Of a stretch of DNA of 64,000 nucleotides, positions 30,036 to 39,242 are shown piece after piece. The position numbers and the translations under genes were made by a program. This stretch comes from Cupriavidus basilensis OR16. GTDB taxonomy: Bacteria; Pseudomonadota; Gammaproteobacteria; Burkholderiales; Burkholderiaceae. The notes under the pieces were generated by a model. It was not told where the DNA came from. It worked only from the letters and a program-made list of their open reading frames with translations, and did not search any database. Location: contig NZ_AHJE01000029.1 in NCBI RefSeq assembly GCF_000243095.1, positions 1 to 64,000 on the forward strand, in the 5' to 3' direction. Position 1 is the first letter of the stretch; every line of letters starts with the position of its first letter.

Positions 30036-30797
30036 ATGATCGAACTACAGGGCCGCAACGCCCTCATCACCGGTGCGGCGCAGGGGCTCGGCCTTGCCAT
30101 CGCCCGGTTGTTCGTCGAACGCGGTGCACGGGTAATGCTGGCCGACATCGACGAGGCCGGGGCTGCCAGCGCCGCGGACGAACTGGGCCCGCAGGCGCGC
30201 TTCGTGGCCTGCGACGTCACCAAGAGCGCTGACTGGGCCCGCGCGGTGGAGGCGACCACGGCCGCCTTCGGCGGGCTCGACACGCTGGTCAACAACGCCG
30301 GCATCGAGATCGTCAAGCCGCTGTTCGACCAGAGCGAGGAAGAGGTCGGCCGCCTCATGCGCATCAACGTGATGGGCGTGTTCCTCGGCATGAAGCACTC
30401 GCTGGGCGCGCTCGCCGCCTCGGGCAAGGGTGCGGTGGTCAACATCTCGTCGCTGGCCGGCACCAACGGTGTGCCGCTGTTCGGCTCCTACGCGGCCTCG
30501 AAATCTGCCGTGATCCAGCTCACGCGCACGGCCGCGGCCGAGCTGCGTCCCGCCGGCATCCGCGTCAACGCGGTCTGCCCCGGCTTTGTCAGCACCGCGA
30601 TGGTGGACCGGCTGATCCCCACCGTGGAAGCCATCGTCGGGGTGCCCTTCAGCGCCCTGGTCGCGGTGAAGCAATTGCGCCTCGGCACGCCGCAAGAAGT
30701 GGCCGAAATGACCGCGTTCCTTGCCTCCGACGCCGCCAGCTGGACCACCGGCTCCCACTACATCATGGACGGCGGGCTGTCTGCCGGATTGCTATGA
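30036..30797 (+). CDS. Short-chain dehydrogenase/reductase (first of operon)
   Basis: A 253-residue SDR. Cofactor motif TGAAQGLGLAIA (TGxxxGxG), NNAG at the beta4 strand, catalytic Ser in ISSLAG, and YAASK with the catalytic Tyr and Lys; Asp after beta2 (MLADID) points to NAD(H). The ATG at 30036 follows AGGAGACAACGAC. It is the first gene of a four-gene unit with a second SDR (4-base overlap), a saccharopine-dehydrogenase-like protein and an acyl-CoA ligase. It likely oxidises a hydroxyacyl or alcohol intermediate of that pathway. The 243 bases upstream (29793-30035) hold the presumed promoter. Confidence 0.93.
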   Translation: MIELQGRNALITGAAQGLGLAIARLFVERGARVMLADIDEAGAASAADELGPQARFVACDVTKSADWARAVEATTAAFGGLDTLVNNAGIEIVKPLFDQSEEEVGRLMRINVMGVFLGMKHSLGALAASGKGAVVNISSLAGTNGVPLFGSYAASKSAVIQLTRTAAAELRPAGIRVNAVCPGFVSTAMVDRLIPTVEAIVGVPFSALVAVKQLRLGTPQEVAEMTAFLASDAASWTTGSHYIMDGGLSAGLL

Positions 30798-31561
30798 GCA
30801 AGCTACTTCTCCAGGACAAGGTGGCGATCGTCACCGGCGCCGGCCGCGGGCTCGGCGAAGCCATTGCCCGCGCGTATGCGGCCGAAGGCGCCAAGGTCGT
30901 CGTGTCGGACCTCAGCCTGGCCGCGGCGCAGCGGGTCGCGGCCACGCTGCCGGGCGCCAGCGCCGTGGCCTGCGACGTTCGCGTGCCCGAGCAGGTCGAG
31001 GCCCTGGTCGCCGCCTGCGTGCAGCAACACGGCCGGCTCGACATCATGGTGCCCAACGCCGGCATCGCCGTGGTCGCCCCGCTCGCGGCGCAAAGCTACG
31101 CGCAGTGGCGCGAGGTCATCTCGACCAACCTCGACGGCGTCTTCCTGTGCATCCGCTATGCGGCGCCCGCCCTGATCGCGGCCGGCGGCGGCAGCATCAT
31201 CACGATGGCGTCGGTCACCGCGAAGGCGGCCTGCGCGCTGATCGGCAGCTATGCCGCGGCCAAGGCCGGCGTGGTGTCGCTCACGCAGACGGCGGCGATC
31301 GAATTGCGCGCAAAGAACATTCGCGTCAATGCCATCCTGCCGGGCTTCGTCGACACGGAGCTGGTCAGCTCGCACCGGCTCGAGTTCGAGCAACAGTTGA
31401 ACATCCCCGACTTCAACGCGGTCATCGCGCAGCGCCAGGGCCGCTACGGCACGCCGGAGGAAGTCGCCCAGCTCGCGGTATTCCTGGCCTCGGAGCGCTC
31501 GAGCTTCTCCAACGGCAGCGGCTACGTCCTGGACGGCGGCGTGAGCTCGTCCCTTCTCTGA
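30794..31561 (+). CDS. Short-chain dehydrogenase/reductase (second of operon)
   Basis: A 255-residue SDR with TGAGRGLGEAIA, VSDLS (Asp for NAD preference), PNAG, catalytic Ser in MASVTAKAA and YAAAK (Tyr-Lys). It ends with the usual C-terminal DGGVSSSLL. Its ATG overlaps the stop of the first SDR (ATGA), so the two are translationally coupled. The two SDRs are related but clearly different, so they probably catalyse two steps or work on two intermediates of the same route rather than being a recent duplicate. Confidence 0.93.
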   Translation: MSKLLLQDKVAIVTGAGRGLGEAIARAYAAEGAKVVVSDLSLAAAQRVAATLPGASAVACDVRVPEQVEALVAACVQQHGRLDIMVPNAGIAVVAPLAAQSYAQWREVISTNLDGVFLCIRYAAPALIAAGGGSIITMASVTAKAACALIGSYAAAKAGVVSLTQTAAIELRAKNIRVNAILPGFVDTELVSSHRLEFEQQLNIPDFNAVIAQRQGRYGTPEEVAQLAVFLASERSSFSNGSGYVLDGGVSSSLL

Positions 31562-31587
31562 TCGTCATCCCTTCAGGAGCCATTTTC

Positions 31588-32721
31588 ATGAGCAACAACA
31601 AGAAACCGGTCGTCGTCTATGGCGCCAGCGGCTACACCGGCCGCCTGGTGTGCGAGTACCTGCGCGAGTACGGCATCCCCTTCATTGCGGCCGGGCGTAG
31701 CGCGGACAAGCTTCACGCCGCCATGACCTCCAATGTGCCCGGCATCGAGACCGCCGACTACGAAGTCGTCGAAGTGCAGCACAACACGGAAGCGCTGACC
31801 GAGCTGTTCCGTGGCGCCTCCGTGGTGCTCAACACCGTCGGCCCGTTCGCGAAGTTCGGGCCGGAAGTGGTCCAGGCCTGCCTGGCCGCCAAGTGCCACT
31901 ACACGGACACCACCGGCGAGCAGGACTGGCTGATCACGCTCGACGAACAGTACGGCGCGAAGTTCGCGCAAGCCGGGCTGCTGCTGTCGCCCGGCCTGGC
32001 GCAGATGTACACCACCGGCGAGATCGCCGCGCAGCTGTGCCTGGAGATGCCGGGACTGGACACGCTGGACATCGCCGTGTTCTGGGGCGGCAGCCCGACC
32101 ATCGCCTCGACCCAGACCATCCTGGTCAACGCGGCGACCTCCAAGGCCTTCCACCTGCAGCAGAACCGGCTCGTCGAGTGGCAGCCCGACGCGGGTCTCT
32201 ACAACCTCGCGATCCCGGGCCAGCACGAGATGGCGCTGGCCCTGCCGTGGGGCGGCACTTCCCACCCGATCTGGTTCAGGAAGGACCCGCGCGTGGCCAA
32301 CGTCAAGGTGCTGGGCGGGGTGTTCAACAAGCCGCTGATGCTTGGCGTGCCGAAGATCGTCGAGGCCGCCCTCAAGGCCACCGAAGCCATGGACCCCGAC
32401 GAGCGCTATGCCGCGCTGGCCCAGACCGCAGCCGGCGTGATGAACAGCATGCCGCCGCGCGAGAACCCGCGCCTCAACAAGTCGGTCGACTCGGTGCATG
32501 CCTCGGGTCCGCTCGGACGCGCGCACTGCGTGATCTTCGGCAACTGCAACTACAAGCAGACCGGCATGCTGCAAGCGTATGCTGCCCATGCGCTGCTGCA
32601 GCAGCCACCGAAACGGGTCGGCTTTGCCTCGGGCTGCCAGGCCTTTGGGCACCATGAGCTACTGGGCCAGTTGCGCAGCTTTGGCCTGGTGGCCAAGCCC
32701 GAACTGATCGTTCACCACTGA
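31588..32721 (+). CDS. Saccharopine dehydrogenase-like / trans-acting enoyl reductase-like protein
   Basis: A 377-residue protein with an N-terminal Rossmann fold (VVVYGASGYTGRLVCEYL) of the saccharopine dehydrogenase NADP-binding superfamily, then NTVGPFAKFGPEVVQACL and HYTDTTGE, a pattern also seen in trans-acting enoyl reductases. The C-terminal half is specific to a family without assigned function (resembles the group annotated DUF5938; from memory). The ATG at 31588 follows CAGGAGCCATTTTC. In its operon it lies between two SDRs and an acyl-CoA ligase, so a reductase acting on an acyl or ring substrate is a reasonable inference. Confidence 0.85.
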   Translation: MSNNKKPVVVYGASGYTGRLVCEYLREYGIPFIAAGRSADKLHAAMTSNVPGIETADYEVVEVQHNTEALTELFRGASVVLNTVGPFAKFGPEVVQACLAAKCHYTDTTGEQDWLITLDEQYGAKFAQAGLLLSPGLAQMYTTGEIAAQLCLEMPGLDTLDIAVFWGGSPTIASTQTILVNAATSKAFHLQQNRLVEWQPDAGLYNLAIPGQHEMALALPWGGTSHPIWFRKDPRVANVKVLGGVFNKPLMLGVPKIVEAALKATEAMDPDERYAALAQTAAGVMNSMPPRENPRLNKSVDSVHASGPLGRAHCVIFGNCNYKQTGMLQAYAAHALLQQPPKRVGFASGCQAFGHHELLGQLRSFGLVAKPELIVHH

Positions 32722-32736
32722 GGCGGGCCAGCACCC

Positions 32737-34623
32737 ATGACCAAGGCTCTCTTGCCGCTGCGGAACCTGGCCGATATCGAAGCGCTGGAACGGTTACCGA
32801 TCGAGAGCCGGCTAGCGCAGCCGGTGTCGAGCTATGCCGCGCTGCGCCGCACCGCCGCCGCTACGCCGCGCGCGCCCGCCCTCACCTTTGTGCCCTCGGG
32901 CGACCCGGCCGACGGCGAGGTGCGCTACGACTACGCCGCGCTTGCCGAACGCGTCACCCAAGCCGCCAATGCCTTCGCGAGCCTCGGCGTGGGACGGGGC
33001 GACGTGATCTCGTACCTGCTGCCCAACCTGCTCGAGACGCACTTCACGCTGTGGGGCGCCGAGACCGCCGGCATCGTCAACCCGGTCAACCCATATCTGG
33101 AAGTCGACCACATGGCCGGCATCCTGAATGCGGCCGGCACCGTGGTTCTGGTAGCGCAGGGACGCCAGGACCAGGCCGGCATCTGGGAAAAGGTGGAGGC
33201 GTTGCGCAGCCGGGTGCCAAGCCTGCGTGCCGTGGTGCGCGTTGGCGGACTGGGCGACTGCCCGCCCTGGGCGGTGGAATTCGATGCCCTGCTGGCCGCG
33301 CAACCCGCCGATGCGCTGATCGGCGAGCCGCCGCAGGGCGATCACGTTGCCTCCTATTTCCACACCGGCGGCACCACCGGTACGCCCAAGCTGGCGCGGC
33401 GCACCCATTTCAACGAGGCCGCCAATGCCTGGGGCGTGGCCACCGCGGTGGCGATGAGCCCGGCAGATACGCTGCTCTGCGGCCTGCCGCTGTTCCACTC
33501 CAACGCGATGATGGTCACGGGCCTGGCGCCATTCAGCGTCGGCGCCCATGTGGTGCTGCTGTCGACCGCGGGCTACCGCGACCCGCGCACCTTCGCAGCC
33601 TTTTGGCGCTCGGTGCAGCGCTATCGTGCGACGCTGTTCAGCGCGGTGCCGACCGTGCTCTCGGCACTGCTCAATGTGCCGCGCGAGGGTGCCGACCTGA
33701 GTTCGCTGCGCTTTGCCATCTGCGGCGCGGCACCGCTCTCGCCCGAGCTGCTCCAGCGTTTCGAGAGCGCGACCGGCCTCAAGCTGCTCGAGGGCTACGG
33801 CATGACCGAAGCCACTTGCGTCAGCTCGCTGAACCCTCGCGACGGTGAGCGTGCGGTCGGCTCCATCGGACTGCGCATGCCCTACCAGCAGATGAAAGTC
33901 GCGCACCTGGGCGCCGACGGCGAGGTGCAGCGCGAGGCCGCGGTCGACGAGATCGGTACCATCCTGCTGCGCGGCCCTTATGTGTTCTCGGGCTACGTAA
34001 AGGACAGTGACAACCACGGCGTCTGCCTCGCCGACGGCTGGCTCAACACCGGCGACCTCGGACGCCAGGACGCGCAGGGCTACTTCTGGCTCACGGGCCG
34101 GGCCAAGGACCTGATCATCCGCGGCGGCCACAACATCGACCCGAGCATGATCGAGGAAGGCCTGATGCGGCATCCGGCGGTCGAGCTTGCCGCTGCGGTT
34201 GGCAAGCCGGACGGCTATGCGGGCGAGTTGCCGATGGCCTACGTGACGCTGCGCAAGGGGCAGGCCTGCGAGGCGGCCGAACTGCTGGCCCATGCCCGCG
34301 CCGCCATCGCCGAGCGCGCCGCGGTGCCGGTCGACGTGGTGATCCTGGAGACCATGCCGCTCACAGCCATCAACAAGATCTTCAAGCCGAAGCTGCGCGA
34401 GCTGGCGATCGCCAAGGCGCTGGCGGATACGCTGCATAAGGTCTGCGGCGCCATCGAGGTGCAGGTGGATGTGCAGCCGCACGCGAAATACGGCATCGAA
34501 TCGCATGTGGTCGCGCACCGCCCTGCCGGCGCGCAGGGCGTGGCCTTGATGCAGCTGGCTGAGGCCGAACTCGGACGCCTGCCGCTGCGCTGGCGCATCG
34601 AATGGCAAGACGCGCTGGCGTGA
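32737..34623 (+). CDS. AMP-dependent acyl-CoA synthetase/ligase
   Basis: A 628-residue member of the ANL superfamily. Motifs in order: the phosphate loop HTGGTTGTPKLA, the substrate-side GYGMTEATC, the hinge-region GWLNTGDLGR, DLIIRGGHNIDPSMIEE, and the C-terminal lysine in PLTAINKIFKPKLRE that promotes adenylation. The protein activates a carboxylic acid to its acyl-CoA at the expense of ATP. It is the last structural gene of the SDR-SDR-reductase operon, 15 bases after the preceding stop. An extra 60 residues follow the usual end. The unknown acid substrate defines the pathway; size alone does not distinguish fatty, terpenoid or aromatic acids. Confidence 0.92.
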   Translation: MTKALLPLRNLADIEALERLPIESRLAQPVSSYAALRRTAAATPRAPALTFVPSGDPADGEVRYDYAALAERVTQAANAFASLGVGRGDVISYLLPNLLETHFTLWGAETAGIVNPVNPYLEVDHMAGILNAAGTVVLVAQGRQDQAGIWEKVEALRSRVPSLRAVVRVGGLGDCPPWAVEFDALLAAQPADALIGEPPQGDHVASYFHTGGTTGTPKLARRTHFNEAANAWGVATAVAMSPADTLLCGLPLFHSNAMMVTGLAPFSVGAHVVLLSTAGYRDPRTFAAFWRSVQRYRATLFSAVPTVLSALLNVPREGADLSSLRFAICGAAPLSPELLQRFESATGLKLLEGYGMTEATCVSSLNPRDGERAVGSIGLRMPYQQMKVAHLGADGEVQREAAVDEIGTILLRGPYVFSGYVKDSDNHGVCLADGWLNTGDLGRQDAQGYFWLTGRAKDLIIRGGHNIDPSMIEEGLMRHPAVELAAAVGKPDGYAGELPMAYVTLRKGQACEAAELLAHARAAIAERAAVPVDVVILETMPLTAINKIFKPKLRELAIAKALADTLHKVCGAIEVQVDVQPHAKYGIESHVVAHRPAGAQGVALMQLAEAELGRLPLRWRIEWQDALA

Positions 34624-34769
34624 GCCCGGCGGCTTGCGAAAGCGGGCTTGCGCCTGCCGCGCGCGGCGCTGGCCGGCGCGGAGTGTGTGGGTTGACGCCC
34701 GGCTTGACGCCAAGGCTGACGCCGGATATGGCAAACTGGGCCGCCAACGACCGACCGGGGACAACCAGC

Positions 34770-37259
34770 ATGGCGCAGCAACAGGCACGTGGAAGGCGTT
34801 CGGCCGAGACATCGGCCGCGGTGCTGGTCGAGGCCAAGCTGGCTCCGCCGCAGCTCTCGTCGCGCCTGCTGGCGCGCCCGCAGCTCTCGAGCCTCCTGCA
34901 TGCGGGCTTGGCGCAGCGCCTGCTCAGCGTGACGGCGCCGGCCGGCTATGGCAAGACCACGGCGCTGGCCCAGTTCGTCGCGCAGCTCGAGCCGCTCGGC
35001 ATCACGACGGCCTGGCTCAGCCTCGACGCCGAGGATAACGATCCGCTGCGTTTCATGCGCTATCTCGCTGCGGCGCTGCACCATGCCGACGCGCGCCTGG
35101 GGCGCAACACGCTCGCGCAGGCCGATGGCGGCAACATGGCCTCGCTCGATGCGCTGGTGACATCGCTGCTGCACGATCTGCTCGGCCACGACCGGCGGCT
35201 GATGCTGGTGCTCGACGACTTCCACCTGGTGCAGCACGAAGGCCTGCACCGCAAGCTGGAATGGCTGATCGCGCATCTCCCGCCCAACATCGGCCTGGTG
35301 CTGGCCAGCCGCACGCGGCTGCCGCTTTCGGTGAGCCAGCTGCGCTTGCGCGGCGAGCTGCTAGAACTCGATGCCGCGCATTTCGGTCTCGGCCTGGATG
35401 AGGCCGCCGACTTCGTCGGCCGCGTCAGCGGCACGCCGCTCGACCGCGCGCAACAGAGCCGCAACCTGTTCCTCTCGGGCCTGGACCGCTCGCGCACCTG
35501 GTTCCGCTATCACCACTTGTTCGCCGACTACCTGCGCGGCCGGGCGCGCGAACTGCCTGGCGACGCCATGCGCGCGGTCCACCTGCGCGCCAGCGACTGG
35601 TTCCATCGCCACAAGCTGCCGCATGAGGCGGTGCGCCATGCGTTCGAGGCCCACGACCTGGAACGCGCGGCCGACCTCGTGGCCTCGTTCTCGGGCGAGC
35701 TGGTGCAACACCGCGGCGAACACGCCACCCTGCTGGGTTGGCTGACCCGCCTGCCGCAGGCGCTGGTGCATGCGCGGCCGAAGATCCGCACCGGGCATGC
35801 CTGGTCGCTGGTGCTCACGCGGCGCTACCCCGAGGCCGAACAGGAACTGCGCGCACTCGAAGCCGCCTGCTCGGACAGCGGTGCGGTAGACGACGAGGGC
35901 GCGCTGCGCAGCGTGATCGAGATGATCCGCTGCGTCTACTGGGCCCATACCGGCGAGCCGCTGCTTGCCAAGTCGCGCAGCGAAGCCTGGCTGCGCAGCT
36001 GGCCGCACGCCGACTCCTTCCTGACCGGCGTGGTCGCCAACGTGCTGGCAAGCGGCTGCTGCGAGTCCGACGCCTTCGAGCAGGGTATCCAGGCCCTTGC
36101 CGTGGCCCGGCGCGCGTTCGAGGAATGCCGCGCCGACTACGGCCTGGCCTGGGCCTCGGCGCTGGCGATGATGATCGCCATGCGCCGTGGTGACCAGCAC
36201 GAGGCGATGGCACAGGCGAAGGCCGGCATCGCCATCGTCGTGCGCAGCCTCGGTGTCGCGTCGTACGCTGGGTCGATGCTCACTTTGCTGGCCGCCGAAG
36301 TCTGCTATGAACAGAACGACCTGGCGCAAGCGCAGCGTTTCATCGACCAGGGCCTGCCCTTCATCGACGAGCACGGCCTGGTCGAGATGACCACGGCTGG
36401 CTACCTCACGCGCGCGCGGCTGCTGCGCCTGCGCGGCGAGCACACGGCGGCCGATGCCTGCCTGCTTGAAGGCGAGTCGCTCGGTCATCGGCTCAAGCTG
36501 CCGCGACTCTCGCTGATCCTGGCGGCCGAGCGCTGCACGCTGCGGCTGCAGGCGGGGGCGCCGGACGATGCGCTCAAGCTCGCCCAATCGTATGGCCTCG
36601 TCGCGCGTGGCGCGGACACCGCGCCACTGCTGGCGGCCGCCGACGAGGACATCGTCTGCCTGATGCGGCTGCGCCTGCGTTTCGCGCAGGGCGCCGGGCC
36701 CGGCCCCGGTCCTTTCGGCGCGCTCAACGATGCCATCCGCCGCGCGCAGCGCGACGGCCATCAGGGCCAGCTGGCGCGCCTGCTGGCGCTCAAGGCGGTG
36801 CAGCAGCACCGCACGGGTGACCGGGCGCAGGCACTGCGTACGCTGGACGAGGCGTTGCAGCTTGCCGCGCAGCTCGGCTTGCTGCGCAGCTTGCTCGATG
36901 CCGATGCCCTGTTGCTCGTCATGGTGGAAACCATGGCCGCGGGCCGCGATGAACTGGAGGGCGCCACCGATACGCGGGTGCCGCTTGGCTACCTGCAGCA
37001 GTTGCTCCAGGCGGCCGGCCGCAGCGTGGCGGGCGTGCGAAGCGCGCCGCCCACGCCGGCCGGGACCATGGAGCTGACGGAGCGCGAGCTGAAGATCCTG
37101 CGCCTGCTCAAGGCTGGCCTTGGCAACCGCGAACTGGCGCAAAGCCTGTTCGTGTCGGAAGCCACGGTCAAATGGCACCTTCACAACATCTTTGCGAAGC
37201 TCGGCGTGCGCAACCGCACGAGCGCGCTGGCACGCGCGCAGGAGAACTCACTGCTCTGA
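34770..37259 (+). CDS. LuxR-family MalT/AlkS-type ATPase regulator with an internal deletion
   Basis: An 829-residue regulator from the ATG at 34770 (an in-frame ATG at 34728 is also possible). It has the STAND P-loop TAPAGYGKTTAL, Walker B LMLVLDDFHLV and ASRTRLPLSV, and later TPR-like helices and a C-terminal LuxR helix-turn-helix (LTERELKILRLLKAGLGNRELAQ is split by the turn; FVSEATVKWHLHNIFAKLGV). Near residue 228 the sequence jumps from SGTPLDRAQ to RNLFLSGLDRSRTWFRYHHLF. Family members carry about 100 residues here, including the TEGWxAxLQLA and winged-helix parts. The loss is in frame. MalT/AlkS regulators activate neighbouring catabolic operons when their inducer and ATP bind; this one sits right after the acyl-CoA operon. 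Confidence 0.85.
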   Translation: MAQQQARGRRSAETSAAVLVEAKLAPPQLSSRLLARPQLSSLLHAGLAQRLLSVTAPAGYGKTTALAQFVAQLEPLGITTAWLSLDAEDNDPLRFMRYLAAALHHADARLGRNTLAQADGGNMASLDALVTSLLHDLLGHDRRLMLVLDDFHLVQHEGLHRKLEWLIAHLPPNIGLVLASRTRLPLSVSQLRLRGELLELDAAHFGLGLDEAADFVGRVSGTPLDRAQQSRNLFLSGLDRSRTWFRYHHLFADYLRGRARELPGDAMRAVHLRASDWFHRHKLPHEAVRHAFEAHDLERAADLVASFSGELVQHRGEHATLLGWLTRLPQALVHARPKIRTGHAWSLVLTRRYPEAEQELRALEAACSDSGAVDDEGALRSVIEMIRCVYWAHTGEPLLAKSRSEAWLRSWPHADSFLTGVVANVLASGCCESDAFEQGIQALAVARRAFEECRADYGLAWASALAMMIAMRRGDQHEAMAQAKAGIAIVVRSLGVASYAGSMLTLLAAEVCYEQNDLAQAQRFIDQGLPFIDEHGLVEMTTAGYLTRARLLRLRGEHTAADACLLEGESLGHRLKLPRLSLILAAERCTLRLQAGAPDDALKLAQSYGLVARGADTAPLLAAADEDIVCLMRLRLRFAQGAGPGPGPFGALNDAIRRAQRDGHQGQLARLLALKAVQQHRTGDRAQALRTLDEALQLAAQLGLLRSLLDADALLLVMVETMAAGRDELEGATDTRVPLGYLQQLLQAAGRSVAGVRSAPPTPAGTMELTERELKILRLLKAGLGNRELAQSLFVSEATVKWHLHNIFAKLGVRNRTSALARAQENSLL

Positions 37260-37282
37260 CCGGTGCTGCCCGCGCACCGGCA

Positions 37283-38218
37283 TCAGCCTGCCTGAATGCC
37301 CTGAGCAGGGTGAGCGGTCTCATCGCGCATCCATTGGCTGAACGCAAGGATGCGTGGATCCTGGCTGCTGCGCGCCGGATAGACGAGATGATAGGCGTAC
37401 GCTGGCGCGATACGCACGCCAAGCTCGAATAGCCGCACCAGGCGGCCTTGGGCCAGGTCATTGGCGATCATGGGCAGTTCCACAAGGCCAATGGCGGCGC
37501 CATCGATCACGGCCTGCACGACATGGCTCGAATCGGCAAAGGCAACGCATCGGCTGTCGTCGAAATCGTCGACGCCGGCCGCAGCCATCCACAGGCGCCA
37601 GTCGGGCCAGGCCATGCCGTCGACCGGACAGTCGACATAGCACAGCGTGTGGCCAAGCAAGTCCCGCGGCGTTTGCAGCCGGGCGCCGGCTTCGAGCAGT
37701 TTCGGGCTGCAGATCGGAACGACCAACGTGTCGAACAGCCGGTCCGAGCACGTGTCCTCATAGTGCCCGACCCCAAAGCGGATCGCGATATCCACATCGT
37801 CCGTATCGAAGTCCCGTACCTGATCGGAAATATCGAATGTGAGTTCAAGCGCCGGGTTGGCGGCCCTGAACCGCGCAAGCCTGGGAAGCAGCCAGCTGGT
37901 AGCGAACATCGCGCCTAGCGAGATCCGCAGGTGCGCCGGCCCCCGAGCCATCCTCCGGGCCCGGCTGGTGGCCCGCTGCAAGGTGTCGAGCGCTTCGGCG
38001 GCCGCCTCGAACAAGACGGCGCCGGCCGGCGTCAGCTGGATGCTGCGGCTGTTGCGCGCGAACAGCGTGATGCCCAACTGGTCCTCGATCTCCTTGATCT
38101 GGTAGCTGACGGCCGCCGGCGTCAACCCCACCTCTTGCGCCGCGCGCGTGAAGTTCAAGTGCCGGCCGGCAGCCTCGAAGGTCCTCAGTGCTCGTGTTCC
38201 CGGCAGCATGCGTTTCAT
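37283..38218 (-). CDS. LysR-type regulator (GcvA-like)
   Basis: A 311-residue LysR protein. The N-terminus MKRMLPGTRALRTFEAAGRHLNFTRAA, then VGLTPAAVSYQIKEIEDQLG, is typical of the GcvA/AmpR group, and the rest is the effector-binding domain (LRISLGAMFATSWLLPRL). It converges with the LuxR regulator gene and is divergent from the class IV aminotransferase at 38329, which it may control. The intergenic region (38219-38328) contains AT-rich sequence suitable for promoters. No damage is seen. Confidence 0.92.
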   Translation of the reverse strand: MKRMLPGTRALRTFEAAGRHLNFTRAAQEVGLTPAAVSYQIKEIEDQLGITLFARNSRSIQLTPAGAVLFEAAAEALDTLQRATSRARRMARGPAHLRISLGAMFATSWLLPRLARFRAANPALELTFDISDQVRDFDTDDVDIAIRFGVGHYEDTCSDRLFDTLVVPICSPKLLEAGARLQTPRDLLGHTLCYVDCPVDGMAWPDWRLWMAAAGVDDFDDSRCVAFADSSHVVQAVIDGAAIGLVELPMIANDLAQGRLVRLFELGVRIAPAYAYHLVYPARSSQDPRILAFSQWMRDETAHPAQGIQAG

Positions 38219-38328
38219 CGATCTTCAAGCCATTTTTAATGATCCGGCAAGAAATACTCGTTTCTCAAAGCGTGGTCAATAGCAGATAGTTGCGGCAAAC
38301 CATGCAACTACCGGAGTCACAGCGATCC

Positions 38329-39144
38329 ATGTCAGCCAGCCAGTCTTCTTTTGTCGTTCAACGCAATGGCCTGCCGGCAACCGTCGCGGCGTTGTCCCCC
38401 CTCGCCTTCGCGGGCTATGCGCATTTCACCGCGATGCAGGTACGCGGCGGCCGGGTCCGTGGGTTGGATCTCCATCTCGAGCGGCTCAGGGTTGCCTCGA
38501 CGGCGTTGTTCGGCCGCGCCTTGCCAGACGATCAGGTGCGGGCCTATCTGCGCGCGGCGCTGGCAGGCGCGCCCACAGACGCCTCGCTGGTGGCCACCGT
38601 GTACTCACCGGCGGGTGAGTTCACCGTGGCCGGCGCGGATGCCGAGCCTGAAGTGCTGGTGCGTACCGGGCCGCCCGCGTCCGGCCCACAGGGGCCGTTG
38701 GCGTTGGCAGCGGTGCCCCACGAGCGGGTTCTCCCAGCCCTGAAGCACGTTGGTGAAGTGGCCAAGACGTATTTCCTCCGCCAGTCCGTGGCTCAAGGCT
38801 TCGACGATGCCGCCTTCGTTGACGCGCAGGGGCGCCTCAGCGAGGGGACGATCTGGAACCTGGTCTTCTGGGACGCAGACGCGGTCGTGTGGCCAGAGGC
38901 CGAAATGCTGGCAGGCACGACCATGGGCATCGTGCGCCGGCAACTGGATCGCCTCGGTGTGCGTCAGCGCGTCCAGCCAGTGACGCTGGCGGACCTGGCT
39001 GGCCTGGCCGGGGCGGCGGTGATGAACTCCTGGACACCGGGGGTGGCGGTAAGCCGGATCGGTACCAACCCCATACCTGAGGCGCCGGGCTTCCTTGCAC
39101 TGCTTCACCGGGCCTATCGGATGGAAGAGGCTGTCGCGCCGTGA
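38329..39144 (+). CDS. Class IV aminotransferase (branched-chain/D-amino acid/ADC lyase fold)
   Basis: A 271-residue PLP enzyme. The pattern RVRGLDLHLERLRVASTALFG is the usual small-domain helix, LKHVGEVAKTYFLRQSVAQGFDDAAFVD contains the candidate PLP Lys, and RLSEGTIWNLVFW with LAGTTMGIVRRQL carries the cofactor-binding Glu and Thr. These are the hallmarks of fold-type IV transaminases and aminodeoxychorismate lyase. The substrate is unclear; the protein is in the size range of DAAT and PabC. ATG at 38329 (MSASQSSFVVQRNG) chosen; ATGs at 38302 and 38290-region are alternatives. Divergent from a LysR regulator. Confidence 0.85.
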   Translation: MSASQSSFVVQRNGLPATVAALSPLAFAGYAHFTAMQVRGGRVRGLDLHLERLRVASTALFGRALPDDQVRAYLRAALAGAPTDASLVATVYSPAGEFTVAGADAEPEVLVRTGPPASGPQGPLALAAVPHERVLPALKHVGEVAKTYFLRQSVAQGFDDAAFVDAQGRLSEGTIWNLVFWDADAVVWPEAEMLAGTTMGIVRRQLDRLGVRQRVQPVTLADLAGLAGAAVMNSWTPGVAVSRIGTNPIPEAPGFLALLHRAYRMEEAVAP

Positions 39145-39242
39145 GTGCAGGCGGCAGCCGCGCTGCTGGCGCTGCTTTTGCTGGGCGTCGGCGCCGCCGC
39201 GGCGGCGCTTCTCCTGGCGTATCGCTGAGTTGCAGTGCGGCC

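Noticed and set aside
32812..34812. A 666-codon minus-strand frame over the acyl-CoA ligase
   Set aside because: Antisense shadow with no domain and with Arg/His-rich composition.
35361..37184. A 607-codon minus-strand frame over the LuxR regulator
   Set aside because: Antisense shadow of a real gene.
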